In this document: positions 1 to 6,211 of the stretch, piece after piece
How positions within the stretch are numbered: the stretch's first letter is position 1
Layout of the letters: each line of letters starts with the position of its first letter
Assembly: GCA_035629935.1 (NCBI GenBank)
Contig: DASQLQ010000100.1
Location: 1 to 18,648, forward strand
Direction: 5' to 3'
DNA: 18,648 nt
Source of the DNA: DASQLQ01 sp035629935
Lineage (GTDB): Bacteria > Actinomycetota > CADDZG01 > WHSQ01
Notes under the pieces: model-generated
Seen by the model: the letters and a program-made list of their open reading frames with translations, nothing else
What the model was told of the DNA's origin: nothing
The model's database searches: none
Program-made: the position numbers and the translations under genes

Positions 1-2
1 CC

Positions 3-632
3 CCGTGGCAAGCGGCCGCCGCGGGTTTGTTGGCAGGCACTTCGGTCTTGCTCTGGCCGTTGGCGGAAGGACGAGCTCAGATCGAGCGAGGCTTGCTCGT
101 AGCCTTCGTTCCGCCGTCCGCGGGATTCGCCGCGATCGTTGCGGCAGCGGTGGCCTCATTCGACCAAGCCACCGCTACACAGGAGGTTCTGGAGGCGGTC
201 CCTTGGACGGCGGTTACCGCTCTGCTGCCGGCAGCCGTCGCGGCCGGGGTCATGCTCGGTGCTCGGGTCGGTCGCCGAGTCGAGGCGGAGCACTACCAAC
301 CGAGCGCCGTCATAGCGACCTGGGTGCTTTTCTTCACCGTCCTTGCAGCCGGCCTGTGGCCGCGCGCTATCGGAAGCGGTGGGGGTGCATCCGGGCGGAT
401 CTTTGCTCTCAACGTCCTGGCTGTGATCGCCGGGGTGATCGCCGCGCGCTTCGGCGTCCGGCCGAGTACCCACGCCCCCGCTGCGTCTGCAGGTTCGGTC
501 AACCTGTCACTCGCGGCTCTGCCTCGCTCGAGCGCCCGACCCGTCGAGTGGGCCGCCGCCTCGATCGCCGTCGCGGCGCTTCTCTGTACTGGGTGGTACT
601 TGTTGCGCGGCCTCCAACTGGGCTTCCTCTAA
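3..632 (+). CDS. C-terminal part of an unrecognised multi-pass membrane protein
   Basis: The reading frame is open from the window edge (first full codon at 3) to a TAA at 630-632. The gene therefore very probably begins upstream; the TTG at 27 is not a convincing start because no ribosome binding site can be seen and the frame continues before it. The visible ~210 residues are rich in Ala, Val, Leu and Gly and contain about five hydrophobic segments separated by short loops. One loop is basic-acidic (GARVGRRVEAEHYQ), and the last segment (near WYLLRGLQLGFL) ends at the C-terminus. This pattern fits an integral membrane protein. I see no catalytic motif or family signature. It lies 35 bp upstream of ponA on the same strand, so a role in the envelope is possible but not shown. 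The overlapping +2 frame ORF (5-661) is Arg/Gly-rich and looks like a shadow. Confidence 0.6.
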   Translation, partial: PWQAAAAGLLAGTSVLLWPLAEGRAQIERGLLVAFVPPSAGFAAIVAAAVASFDQATATQEVLEAVPWTAVTALLPAAVAAGVMLGARVGRRVEAEHYQPSAVIATWVLFFTVLAAGLWPRAIGSGGGASGRIFALNVLAVIAGVIAARFGVRPSTHAPAASAGSVNLSLAALPRSSARPVEWAAASIAVAALLCTGWYLLRGLQLGFL

Positions 633-658
633 CCCCGTCCTTTCGGACGTGGCCCGCC

Positions 659-664
659 TAGTAT
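659..664 (+). promoter_or_regulatory. Candidate -10 element (TAGTAT) of a leaderless ponA promoter
   Basis: TAGTAT matches the actinobacterial TANNNT -10 pattern. It ends 6 nt before the GTG at 671, the second codon of the annotated ponA frame, and 3 nt before the ATG at 668. No Shine-Dalgarno sequence precedes either codon and no clear -35 is visible. If the element is real, transcription would start at or next to the start codon and the functional start could be GTG 671. A small hairpin (CGTCC-TTTC-GGACG, 636-649) lies just upstream. Confidence 0.35.
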
Positions 665-667
665 TCG

Positions 668-2911
668 ATGGTGCCGAGATCAACTAGGTCGAGCAAACGC
701 GCGAAACCGCGAGCTAAGGCTCAGCCTCGTTCACGATTGCAGCGTTTCCTGCTGCGATTCGGCTGGCTCCTGCCGATCGGCGCAATCTTCGTGGGAGGCG
801 GGATCCTCGGACTCACTTACGCGTTCGCCTCGATCCCTCTGCCCTCGGACCTGGATCTGGATTCCTCGGCCGAGGTCTACGACGCTCAGGACCGGTTGAT
901 AGGCACGTTCACGGGCGAGGTCACCCGGTTCCTGATCGATACCGACAAGCTGCCCGACTACGTCGGCGAGGCGGTCATCGCGGCAGAGGATCGCGACTTC
1001 TACAAGCACAACGGCGTTTCCGTGCGAGGGATCGTCAGGGCCGCATGGGCGAACGTAACGGGCGGTGAGATCTCTCAGGGAGGGTCGACGATCACGCAGC
1101 AATACGCGAAGAACGCTGTGCTCGAGGACCCATCGCGAACGCTCTCCCGGAAGATGAAGGAAGCGGTGCTTGCGATCAAGCTCGAGCGCCGATACTCCAA
1201 GAAACAGATCCTCGGTTTCTACCTGAACACGATCTATCTGGGCCGCGGTGCATACGGGATCGAAGCTGCCGCTCGCGCTTACTTCGATAGGCATGCTTCG
1301 GAGCTCACGCTCAGTCAGGCCGCCTACCTCGCGGGGATCATCCCGTCACCGGAGAGCTATCAACCGGATGCCAATCCCCAGGGTGCAGTGTCCCGTCGCG
1401 ACAGCGTTCTCGCCGACATGCAGGACCAGGGGTACATCGAAGCGTCCAAAGTGACCAGGGCGTCCCGCGGTCGCGTCAAGTTGAAGGGCCACGTCGATCG
1501 GCGCCAGCAGCCGGCGGCCTACTTCATGGAGTGGTTGCGCAAGGTTTACCTGTATCCCGAGTACGAGAACTGTCTCTACACCTGTGGTCTCAAGATCTAC
1601 ACGACCCTCGACCTCGATCTCCAGGACGCGGCCGAAGAGGCCGTCGATTCGATCCTGACGGAGAAGAGGGATCCGGAGGCGGCCCTCGTTTCCACGACAC
1701 CGAAGGGCGAGGTGCGTGCATACGTAGGGGGTCGCAACTTCACGAACGTTCGGACCGCGCGCGGATTCAGTTTCGCCAGTGACCCTCCGGGACGTCAGGC
1801 GGGGTCTGCTTTCAAACCGTTCACGCTGCTCACCGCGATCGAAGAAGGCATCTCGCCCGCATCTAGGTTCTCCGGCGCGAGTCCTGCCTACATACCCGAA
1901 CCGTGCGCAGGATCGAACGGCCTTCCTCCATGGGAGGTCGAGAACTACGGAGGATCCTCTTACGGAACCGTGACCCTCGATCAGGCAACGACGAATTCTG
2001 TGAACACCGTCTATGCGCAGTTGGTTCACGAGGTAGGTACGGAGAAACTCGTCGACATTCTCGATGAGTTGCAGTTCGATCGGTCGGGGACATCGCTCGA
2101 ACGGAAGATCGATCCGAACTGTGGGCTGTCGCTCGGGATCCTCGACGTCACACCAGTGGAGATGGCGCGCGCGTACGCGGCCTTCGCCGGCCGCGGCGTG
2201 TTGCCTGAGATCCAACCGATCCGTTACATCACGAACAGCCAGGATGAATGTTTGAAGAGGTACCGGCCCGAACGCGGGGTCGATTGCGAGGAAGAAGACG
2301 AGCTCGAGATGGAGCGCATCGTCGATGCGAACACCGCCGACGTAGTAAATCAAACCCTTACGCACGTGGTGCAGGGAGGTACCGCGACGGTAGCGAACAT
2401 CGGGCGGCCGGTTGCAGGGAAGACCGGGACCACACAGCTGAACGTCGATGCTTGGTTCGCGGGGTACGTGCCTCAGCTCGTGACCGTGGTGTGGGAGGGG
2501 TATCCGGCCGAGAAGAACGGCGAGCTAGTTCCGCGTATGGGTTACTGCTCCGATCCGGAGCTCTGTCGCCCGGTGCACGGATACGAGGTCACGGGCGGCG
2601 GCGCCCCCGTGAGCCCCGCTGTTATCTGGAGAGATTTCATGCTCGCGGCGACGGCCGATCTTCCGGCTGCGTCGTTCGCAATACCGACCGATCTTCCCGA
2701 CACGATCATCAACTCCCCGCCGCCGGCCCCCCCGGGCACGCCCAAGCCCGACAAGACGAAGGAGCCCAAACCCAAACCATCCGAGCCCGAGCCGACGCCG
2801 GAGCCCGAGCCGACGCCGGTACCGTCTCCGACGCAGGAGCCGACACCACTGATCACGCCCTCACCGAGAGAACAACGAGAGGGGCGACGCGAGGAGGAGG
2901 GTGACCCATAG
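668..2911 (+). CDS. ponA: Bifunctional class A penicillin-binding protein (PBP1A/PonA type)
   Basis: Polymerises lipid II glycan strands and cross-links the stem peptides at the outer face of the membrane. The 747 residues show a basic cytoplasmic N-terminus, one membrane anchor (about 31-53), then a GT51 transglycosylase. GT51 motifs are EDRDFYKHNG with catalytic Glu107, QGGSTITQQ (137-145) and KLERRYSK (171-178). The transpeptidase domain has the acyl-enzyme Ser380 in GSAFK, SVN (444-446) and KTGTT (585-589). Length and order are normal for the family. Eight cysteines (302, 306, 413, 485, 528, 540, 627, 633) lie in the extracytoplasmic part and could form disulfides. After about residue 684 comes a Pro/Glu/Lys/Thr-rich tail, as in many actinobacterial PonA proteins. 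The start is ATG 668 (GTG 671 is possible); no ribosome binding site is visible. The stop overlaps the probable start of the next gene, which suggests translational coupling. Confidence 0.96.
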   Translation: MVPRSTRSSKRAKPRAKAQPRSRLQRFLLRFGWLLPIGAIFVGGGILGLTYAFASIPLPSDLDLDSSAEVYDAQDRLIGTFTGEVTRFLIDTDKLPDYVGEAVIAAEDRDFYKHNGVSVRGIVRAAWANVTGGEISQGGSTITQQYAKNAVLEDPSRTLSRKMKEAVLAIKLERRYSKKQILGFYLNTIYLGRGAYGIEAAARAYFDRHASELTLSQAAYLAGIIPSPESYQPDANPQGAVSRRDSVLADMQDQGYIEASKVTRASRGRVKLKGHVDRRQQPAAYFMEWLRKVYLYPEYENCLYTCGLKIYTTLDLDLQDAAEEAVDSILTEKRDPEAALVSTTPKGEVRAYVGGRNFTNVRTARGFSFASDPPGRQAGSAFKPFTLLTAIEEGISPASRFSGASPAYIPEPCAGSNGLPPWEVENYGGSSYGTVTLDQATTNSVNTVYAQLVHEVGTEKLVDILDELQFDRSGTSLERKIDPNCGLSLGILDVTPVEMARAYAAFAGRGVLPEIQPIRYITNSQDECLKRYRPERGVDCEEEDELEMERIVDANTADVVNQTLTHVVQGGTATVANIGRPVAGKTGTTQLNVDAWFAGYVPQLVTVVWEGYPAEKNGELVPRMGYCSDPELCRPVHGYEVTGGGAPVSPAVIWRDFMLAATADLPAASFAIPTDLPDTIINSPPPAPPGTPKPDKTKEPKPKPSEPEPTPEPEPTPVPSPTQEPTPLITPSPREQREGRREEEGDP
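2783..2818 (+). repeat. Two tandem 18-bp units in the ponA tail
   Basis: The 18-bp unit GAGCCCGAGCCGACGCCG occurs twice in direct succession (2783-2800 and 2801-2818). It encodes the EPEPTP repeat of the Pro-rich C-terminal tail. Being in frame and a multiple of three, it can vary in copy number without breaking the gene. Confidence 0.9.
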
Positions 2912-4197
2912 CTACCGAACCAGAGGCCCCAGCGATCACGAGTAGCAACAAACTCGTCCTGACCGTTCTCGGGATCTGCGCGCTCACGTTGATCGCTGGC
3001 TTCCTCCTGAAAGGTCAATGCCTGCAGCCGTGGGATGACGCCCGCCAGTACAGCCATCTCTGCTACAACGACATCCAGCCGCTTTATTCGATCCGGGGGA
3101 TCGACGCGGGGTTCTTCCCTTATGTCTCTGCCGAGCTCACGGAAACCGACCTGATCAACGGTGGGATCGAGTACCCCGTTCTGACCGGGCTGTTCATGTG
3201 GTTCGTGGGCACGTTCGTCACGCACGACGCGAACGCATACCTGGTGGTCTCGGCCGTCGCCCTGGCGCCTTTCGGGTTGCTGACTGCCTATCTCTTGGCA
3301 CGCCTGGTCGGGTGGCGTGCTCTTATGTGGTCCGCATCACCGGCCATCGTTCTCTATGCGTTCCATAACTGGGACCTGCTAGTCGTTGCCGCGACGGTCG
3401 CGGGGTTCTGGGCATGGAAGAGAGGCCAACCTTTGTGGGCGGCGGTTGCATTCGCGATCGGAGGAGCTCTCAAGGTCTATCCGATCTTCTTCCTCGCTCC
3501 GCTGGCGCTGTACATGCTGAATCGGCGCGAGGTAAAGAAGGCTTTTGGAGTCGCAGCGGCAGGCATCGGCACGTTCATCGCAGTGAACCTTCCGTTCGCG
3601 TTGATCAATCTGGAAGGGTGGTGGGCGACCTTTGCCTTCCACCGCAGGAGGGGGGCGAACTTCGACTCCATCTGGGCTCTGAGGTTCCCCGAGATGACGC
3701 CGGACAGATTGAATCTGGTCACCGGTGGTCTGACGGTGGGTCTCTTCGTGATCGCCCTCGGCTTTGGGTTGTGGGACGCTCGGCGACGCGACGGCGACGG
3801 CGAGTACCCGTTCCTTCAGGTCGCCGGAGCCATGCTCGCAGCGTTCCTGTTGTGGAACAAGGTTCATTCGCCGCAGTACACGTTGTGGCTGCTGCCGTTC
3901 TTCGCGATGTTGAGCGTCCACGTTCTCTGGTGGGCGGCCTATGCCGCCGTCGACCTGATGGTCTACATCGGGGTGTTCCGGTTCTACTTCGAGTCGGCTT
4001 TCGGGGCGTCGACGGACGACCCCGCATTCATCGCGATGAAGTACGGCGTGTACGGGCGCGCTGCCCTCCTGGCGGCCCTCTTCGTCGTGTTCCTAACGAG
4101 CAGGCGAGCCGACCTTCCGGCGGAGGAATCCGCGGACGAAGTTGTGTCACACCCCCCTCCTAAAGTCACTCCTGTTGGAGAAGAGGCCCCCGCTTAG
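2908..4197 (+). CDS. GT87-family (DUF2029) polyprenyl-phosphate-dependent glycosyltransferase, Rv0051-like
   Basis: Integral membrane GT-C type protein, probably transferring mannose from a polyprenyl-phosphate carrier to an envelope acceptor outside the membrane. The family is recognised from its hydrophobic profile (about ten membrane segments), from the first outer loop with acidic WDD and LCYNDIQPLY, from IEYPVLTGLF, and from its place between ponA and rpsF, where mycobacteria have Rv0051. The substrate is not known. The frame opens after a TGA at 2902-2904 and has no ATG or GTG in its first 80 bases. The first TTG (2989) falls inside the first membrane helix and has no ribosome binding site. 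AUA at 2908 is preceded by GGAGGG with a 6-nt gap and gives a normal N-terminus (ATEPEAPAITSSNK, then a helix). Its last two bases belong to the ponA TAG. I therefore place the start at AUA 2908, giving 429 residues. The tail after about residue 395 is polar and cytoplasmic. Confidence 0.85.
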   Translation: MATEPEAPAITSSNKLVLTVLGICALTLIAGFLLKGQCLQPWDDARQYSHLCYNDIQPLYSIRGIDAGFFPYVSAELTETDLINGGIEYPVLTGLFMWFVGTFVTHDANAYLVVSAVALAPFGLLTAYLLARLVGWRALMWSASPAIVLYAFHNWDLLVVAATVAGFWAWKRGQPLWAAVAFAIGGALKVYPIFFLAPLALYMLNRREVKKAFGVAAAGIGTFIAVNLPFALINLEGWWATFAFHRRRGANFDSIWALRFPEMTPDRLNLVTGGLTVGLFVIALGFGLWDARRRDGDGEYPFLQVAGAMLAAFLLWNKVHSPQYTLWLLPFFAMLSVHVLWWAAYAAVDLMVYIGVFRFYFESAFGASTDDPAFIAMKYGVYGRAALLAALFVVFLTSRRADLPAEESADEVVSHPPPKVTPVGEEAPA

Positions 4198-4226
4198 AGA
4201 GTCAATAACCGGGGCGGTCCGTCGAA

Positions 4227-4250
4227 CGCCGAACGTCTAGACGTTCGGCG
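4227..4250. promoter_or_regulatory. 24-bp perfect palindrome between the GT87 gene and rpsF
   Basis: The arm CGCCGAACGT, centre CTAG and arm ACGTTCGGCG form an uninterrupted 24-bp palindrome. It could fold as a 10-bp stem with a CTAG loop. No T-run follows on either strand, so it is not a standard intrinsic terminator, though actinobacterial terminators often lack one. It lies about 24 bp upstream of the candidate rpsF -10, so it may be an operator for the ribosomal protein cluster instead. Its half-site CGAACGT is also found in the palindrome before dnaB (6142-6155). Confidence 0.6.
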
Positions 4251-4273
4251 AAGAAGGAAGGAACGAAGGGAGG

Positions 4274-4282
4274 TGCTAGCAT
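4274..4282 (+). promoter_or_regulatory. Candidate extended -10 promoter of the rpsF cluster
   Basis: TGCTAGCAT has the TG-n motif directly before a TANNNT hexamer (TAGCAT, 4277-4282), which is an extended -10. No TTGACA-like -35 is seen, which extended -10 promoters can do without. Transcription would start near 4289, giving a leader of about 90 nt before rpsF. Confidence 0.45.
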
Positions 4283-4290
4283 CGTCGGCC

Positions 4291-4376
4291 GGTAGCAAAA
4301 GCTGCCGAATCCCCTGCCCGACCCGGCGGCATCGCCGCGGGAGGGCCTCAGAGCGATAGCTCGAGTCCGGAGGAGG
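4291..4376 (+). promoter_or_regulatory. Structured rpsF leader, possible S6:S18 autoregulatory region
   Basis: The leader contains three hairpins. GGTAGC-AAAA-GCTGCC occupies 4291-4306 (one G-U pair). A longer GC-rich hairpin spans 4316-4346, with GCCC/GGGC outside and CCCG-CGGC closed by an ATC loop inside, one bulged G and a 2x1 internal loop. The third is GAGC-GATA-GCTC (4351-4362). CCTC at 4346-4349 could also pair with the GAGG of the ribosome binding site at 4370-4376. Many bacteria bind the S6:S18 complex to a structured rpsF leader containing an unpaired CCG. I see unpaired CCG candidates here but cannot confirm the exact motif. Confidence 0.35.
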
Positions 4377-4381
4377 AAGAG

Positions 4382-4696
4382 ATGCGCGACTACGAAGTCA
4401 TGGTGATCGTGGACGGCGCCCTCGAAGAGGGCGACATCCAGAAAGCCGTCGAACGGGTCTCAACGGTTATCTCAGAGGCCGGCGGCGAGGTCGTAAAGGT
4501 GGACCGCTGGGGTAATCGCCGGTTCGCTTACGAGATCGACCACAAATACGAGGGCTACTACTTCGTTGTGGACTTCAAGGCCGAAGAGCCCACCGTCGAG
4601 CAATTGAAACGGGTCCTGCAGATCTCCGACGAGTACATACGCGGGAAGATCCTGCGCCCGCAGACAGCCCGTCAGAAAGAGAACGTCTCCGCATAG
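4382..4696 (+). CDS. rpsF: 30S ribosomal protein S6
   Basis: Small-subunit platform protein that binds 16S rRNA together with S18. The 104 residues match bacterial S6: MRDYEVMVIVD opening, the RWGNRRFAYEIDHKYEGYYFVVDF core strand region, and LKRVLQISDEYIRGKILR near the end. The start ATG has a strong GGAGGAGG ribosome binding site at 4369-4376. First gene of the rpsF-ssb-rpsR-rplI cluster, 32 bp upstream of ssb, so S6 and its partner S18 are co-expressed with single-strand binding protein. This arrangement is widespread in bacteria. Confidence 0.97.
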   Translation: MRDYEVMVIVDGALEEGDIQKAVERVSTVISEAGGEVVKVDRWGNRRFAYEIDHKYEGYYFVVDFKAEEPTVEQLKRVLQISDEYIRGKILRPQTARQKENVSA

Positions 4697-4728
4697 CCCG
4701 GGATCGACAAGAGAGTTAGGAGAACGAG

Positions 4729-5199
4729 ATGGCATCAGACAACACGATTACGCTCGTCGGAAACGTTACGGACGATCCCGAGCTGCGATTCACCCCTTCG
4801 GGGCTCCCGGTTGCGAACTTCACCGTCGCGGTTAACCGGCGCTTCAAGAACGCCAGCGGTGGGTGGGAAGACCGGCTCGATGGATTCTTTCGCTGCTCGT
4901 GCTGGCGCGACATGGCCGAGAACGTGGCCGAGTCGATCCAGAAGGGTCAGCGTGTGATGGTGGTCGGCCGCCTGCAGGAGCAGCGCTGGGAAGATCAAGA
5001 GGGCGGCAAGCGCTCTCGCATCGAGATCCAGGTAGACGAGGTCGGACCGTCACTTAGGTGGGCAACCGCCACCGTGCAGAAGTCCAACCGTTCGAGTGGT
5101 CAGGCACAGCCGAGTGGCGGCGGCGGTGGCGGCGATTGGGGCACACCTGCTCCAGTTGGAGCCCCCGGCCCCGGTGGAGCCGAGGAGGCGGAGTTTTAA
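4729..5199 (+). CDS. ssb: Single-stranded DNA-binding protein
   Basis: Coats single-stranded DNA during replication, recombination and repair, and recruits partners through its C-terminal tip. The 156 residues comprise an OB-fold (about 1-110) with the typical opening NTITLVGNVTDDPELRFTPS, the aromatic core DGFFRCSCWRDMAENV (51-66) and RVMVVGRLQEQRWED. A flexible Gly/Pro/Ser-rich linker with a six-Gly run follows. The tip GGAEEAEF is acidic and ends in Phe, as needed for partner binding, but differs from the classic DDDIPF. The start ATG is preceded by AGGAG (4718-4722). The TAA stop is directly followed by the rpsR start codon. Confidence 0.97.
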   Translation: MASDNTITLVGNVTDDPELRFTPSGLPVANFTVAVNRRFKNASGGWEDRLDGFFRCSCWRDMAENVAESIQKGQRVMVVGRLQEQRWEDQEGGKRSRIEIQVDEVGPSLRWATATVQKSNRSSGQAQPSGGGGGGDWGTPAPVGAPGPGGAEEAEF

Positions 5200-5466
5200 G
5201 TGGCAAGAGATAGAGACAGAGACCGAGACCGAAAGTCGAAGAACGCACCCCTACGCAAAGGCAAGAAGAAGTACTGCCAGTTCTGTGCGGACAAGGTGAC
5301 CTACGTCGACTACAAAGACATCGCGCTACTGCGCAAGTTCATGAGCGACCGCGGCAAGATCCGGGCTCGGCGCGTCACGGGGAACTGTTCCCAGCACCAA
5401 AGATTGGTTGCAACGGCGGTCAAGAACGCGCGCGAGATGGCGCTACTTCCCTACTCCACGAGGTGA
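5200..5466 (+). CDS. rpsR: 30S ribosomal protein S18, zinc-binding (C+) form
   Basis: Small-subunit platform protein and partner of S6. The 88 residues contain YCQFCADKVTYVDYKDIALLRKF and RARRVTGNCSQHQRLVATAVKNAREMALLPY. Cys26, Cys29, Cys63 and His66 are all present, so this is the metal-binding form; several actinobacteria also carry a Cys-less paralogue elsewhere. The N-terminus begins MARDRDRDRDRKSK, an Arg-Asp dipeptide run made by a GAGA-rich repeat, which is unusual. The start is GTG, immediately after the ssb stop (0-bp gap), with its ribosome binding site (GAGGAGGCGGAG) inside the end of ssb. The stop overlaps the ribosome binding site of rplI, so all three are translationally coupled. 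Confidence 0.96.
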   Translation: MARDRDRDRDRKSKNAPLRKGKKKYCQFCADKVTYVDYKDIALLRKFMSDRGKIRARRVTGNCSQHQRLVATAVKNAREMALLPYSTR

Positions 5467-5470
5467 GCTG

Positions 5471-5935
5471 ATGAAAGTCATCCTGGCATCGGACGTCGAA
5501 TCCCTGGGACACAAGGGCGACGTCGTAACCGTGGCCGATGGTTATGCGCGCAACTTTCTGGTTCCGAAGGGCTTGGCGATGCACGCGTCCAAAGGTGCTC
5601 TCAAACAGGCCGAGATGATGCAACGTTCTCGAGCCGAGAAGGAAGAGAAGGATCGTGCCGAGGCCACGGCTCGCGTCGAGAGGTTCCAATCCGCGCCGGT
5701 CTACATCTCGGCCCGCGCCGGTGAGGACGGCAAGTTGTTCGGGTCGGTGACGAACTCGGACATCGCTCGTGGGATCGAGGACCAGCTTGGAGAGGTGGTC
5801 GACCGGCACAACATCCGCCTGGAGGACCCGATCCGTACGCTCGGGACCCACAGCGTCGACGTTGACCTGCACGCGGGTGTCCACGCCACCGTGAACGTCG
5901 AAGTCATCGCCCACGAAGAAGAACCGGCTGTTTAA
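5471..5935 (+). CDS. rplI: 50S ribosomal protein L9
   Basis: Large-subunit protein at the base of the L1 stalk. The 154 residues show the L9 signature MKVILASDVESLGHKGDVVTV, then DGYARNFLVPKGLA (23-36). A long charged connecting helix follows (about 40-72), then the C-terminal rRNA-binding domain with DGKLFGSVTNSDIA (86-99). The start is ATG 5471 because the canonical N-terminus begins there and GAGGTGA (5460-5466) is a good ribosome binding site overlapping the rpsR stop. The frame is open further upstream to 5408, but that extension is the rpsR coding region in another frame. Last gene of the ribosomal cluster. Confidence 0.97.
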   Translation: MKVILASDVESLGHKGDVVTVADGYARNFLVPKGLAMHASKGALKQAEMMQRSRAEKEEKDRAEATARVERFQSAPVYISARAGEDGKLFGSVTNSDIARGIEDQLGEVVDRHNIRLEDPIRTLGTHSVDVDLHAGVHATVNVEVIAHEEEPAV

Positions 5936-5954
5936 GTCCCACCGCTTGTGTTCT

Positions 5955-5978
5955 CGCCGACGGCCGAGGCCGCCGGCG
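5955..5978 (+). terminator. Probable terminator hairpin after rplI
   Basis: A 24-nt GC-rich inverted repeat begins CGCCG and ends CGGCG. It has two 5-bp helices separated by one A-C mismatch and a tight loop, starts 19 nt after the rplI stop, and is followed by a mixed T/C-rich stretch with no pure T-run. Position and strength fit the end of the rpsF-rplI transcript. Confidence 0.5.
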
Positions 5979-5996
5979 CTCGTGCTTGGCTTCCTC

Positions 5997-6025
5997 TCGT
6001 CCACAGTTGGAGCTAGTTCTCCACA
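5997..6025 (+). promoter_or_regulatory. Two weak DnaA-box-like sequences
   Basis: TCGTCCACA (5997-6005) and TTCTCCACA (6017-6025) resemble the high-GC DnaA box TTGTCCACA with one or two differences, and are spaced 20 bp apart in the same direction. Two imperfect sites are not an origin. The rpsF-dnaB cluster lies near oriC in mycobacteria, so a regulatory role for DnaA before dnaB is imaginable. Chance is also likely. Confidence 0.2.
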
Positions 6026-6141
6026 GGCGCATCACAGGTAGCAGGGGCTTGTTGCCAACAGTCGGCGGGCCCTAGCGTCTCCTCCGCACCACTTCCCCGG
6101 GGGAAATCCGACTTCCTGTCGTACACCCCCGTCATCATTTA

Positions 6142-6155
6142 CGAACGTACGTTCG
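6142..6155. promoter_or_regulatory. Candidate LexA (SOS) box upstream of dnaB
   Basis: CGAACGTACGTTCG is a perfect 14-bp palindrome and an exact match to the Gram-positive and actinobacterial LexA pattern CGAACN4GTTCG. It lies 56 bp upstream of the dnaB start, where a repressor could cover the promoter. A TACGTT within it (6148-6153) fits TANNNT but has no good -35. If functional, LexA would repress dnaB until DNA damage. Confidence 0.55.
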
Positions 6156-6211
6156 GTTAACGGGCCTGGGTCAGCGGGCATGAGTCAGCAGGCTTTGGAA
6201 GCGGAGGGAAG

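Noticed and set aside
5..661. Plus-strand ORF of 218 codons in another frame over the first membrane protein
   Set aside because: Arg/Gly/Ser-rich composition typical of a shifted reading of high-GC coding DNA; the competing frame has a clear membrane-protein profile and is open to the window edge.
1346..2365. 339-codon minus-strand ORF opposite ponA
   Set aside because: Arg/Leu/Glu-rich shadow with no recognisable domain; the plus strand encodes all PBP motifs here.
6093..6105. TTCCCC-G-GGGGAA inverted repeat upstream of dnaB
   Set aside because: Short and of simple composition; no consensus recognised, so not called as an operator.
5936..6211. Replication origin between rplI and dnaB
   Set aside because: Only two imperfect DnaA-box-like sites and no AT-rich unwinding region; dnaA and dnaN are not present.
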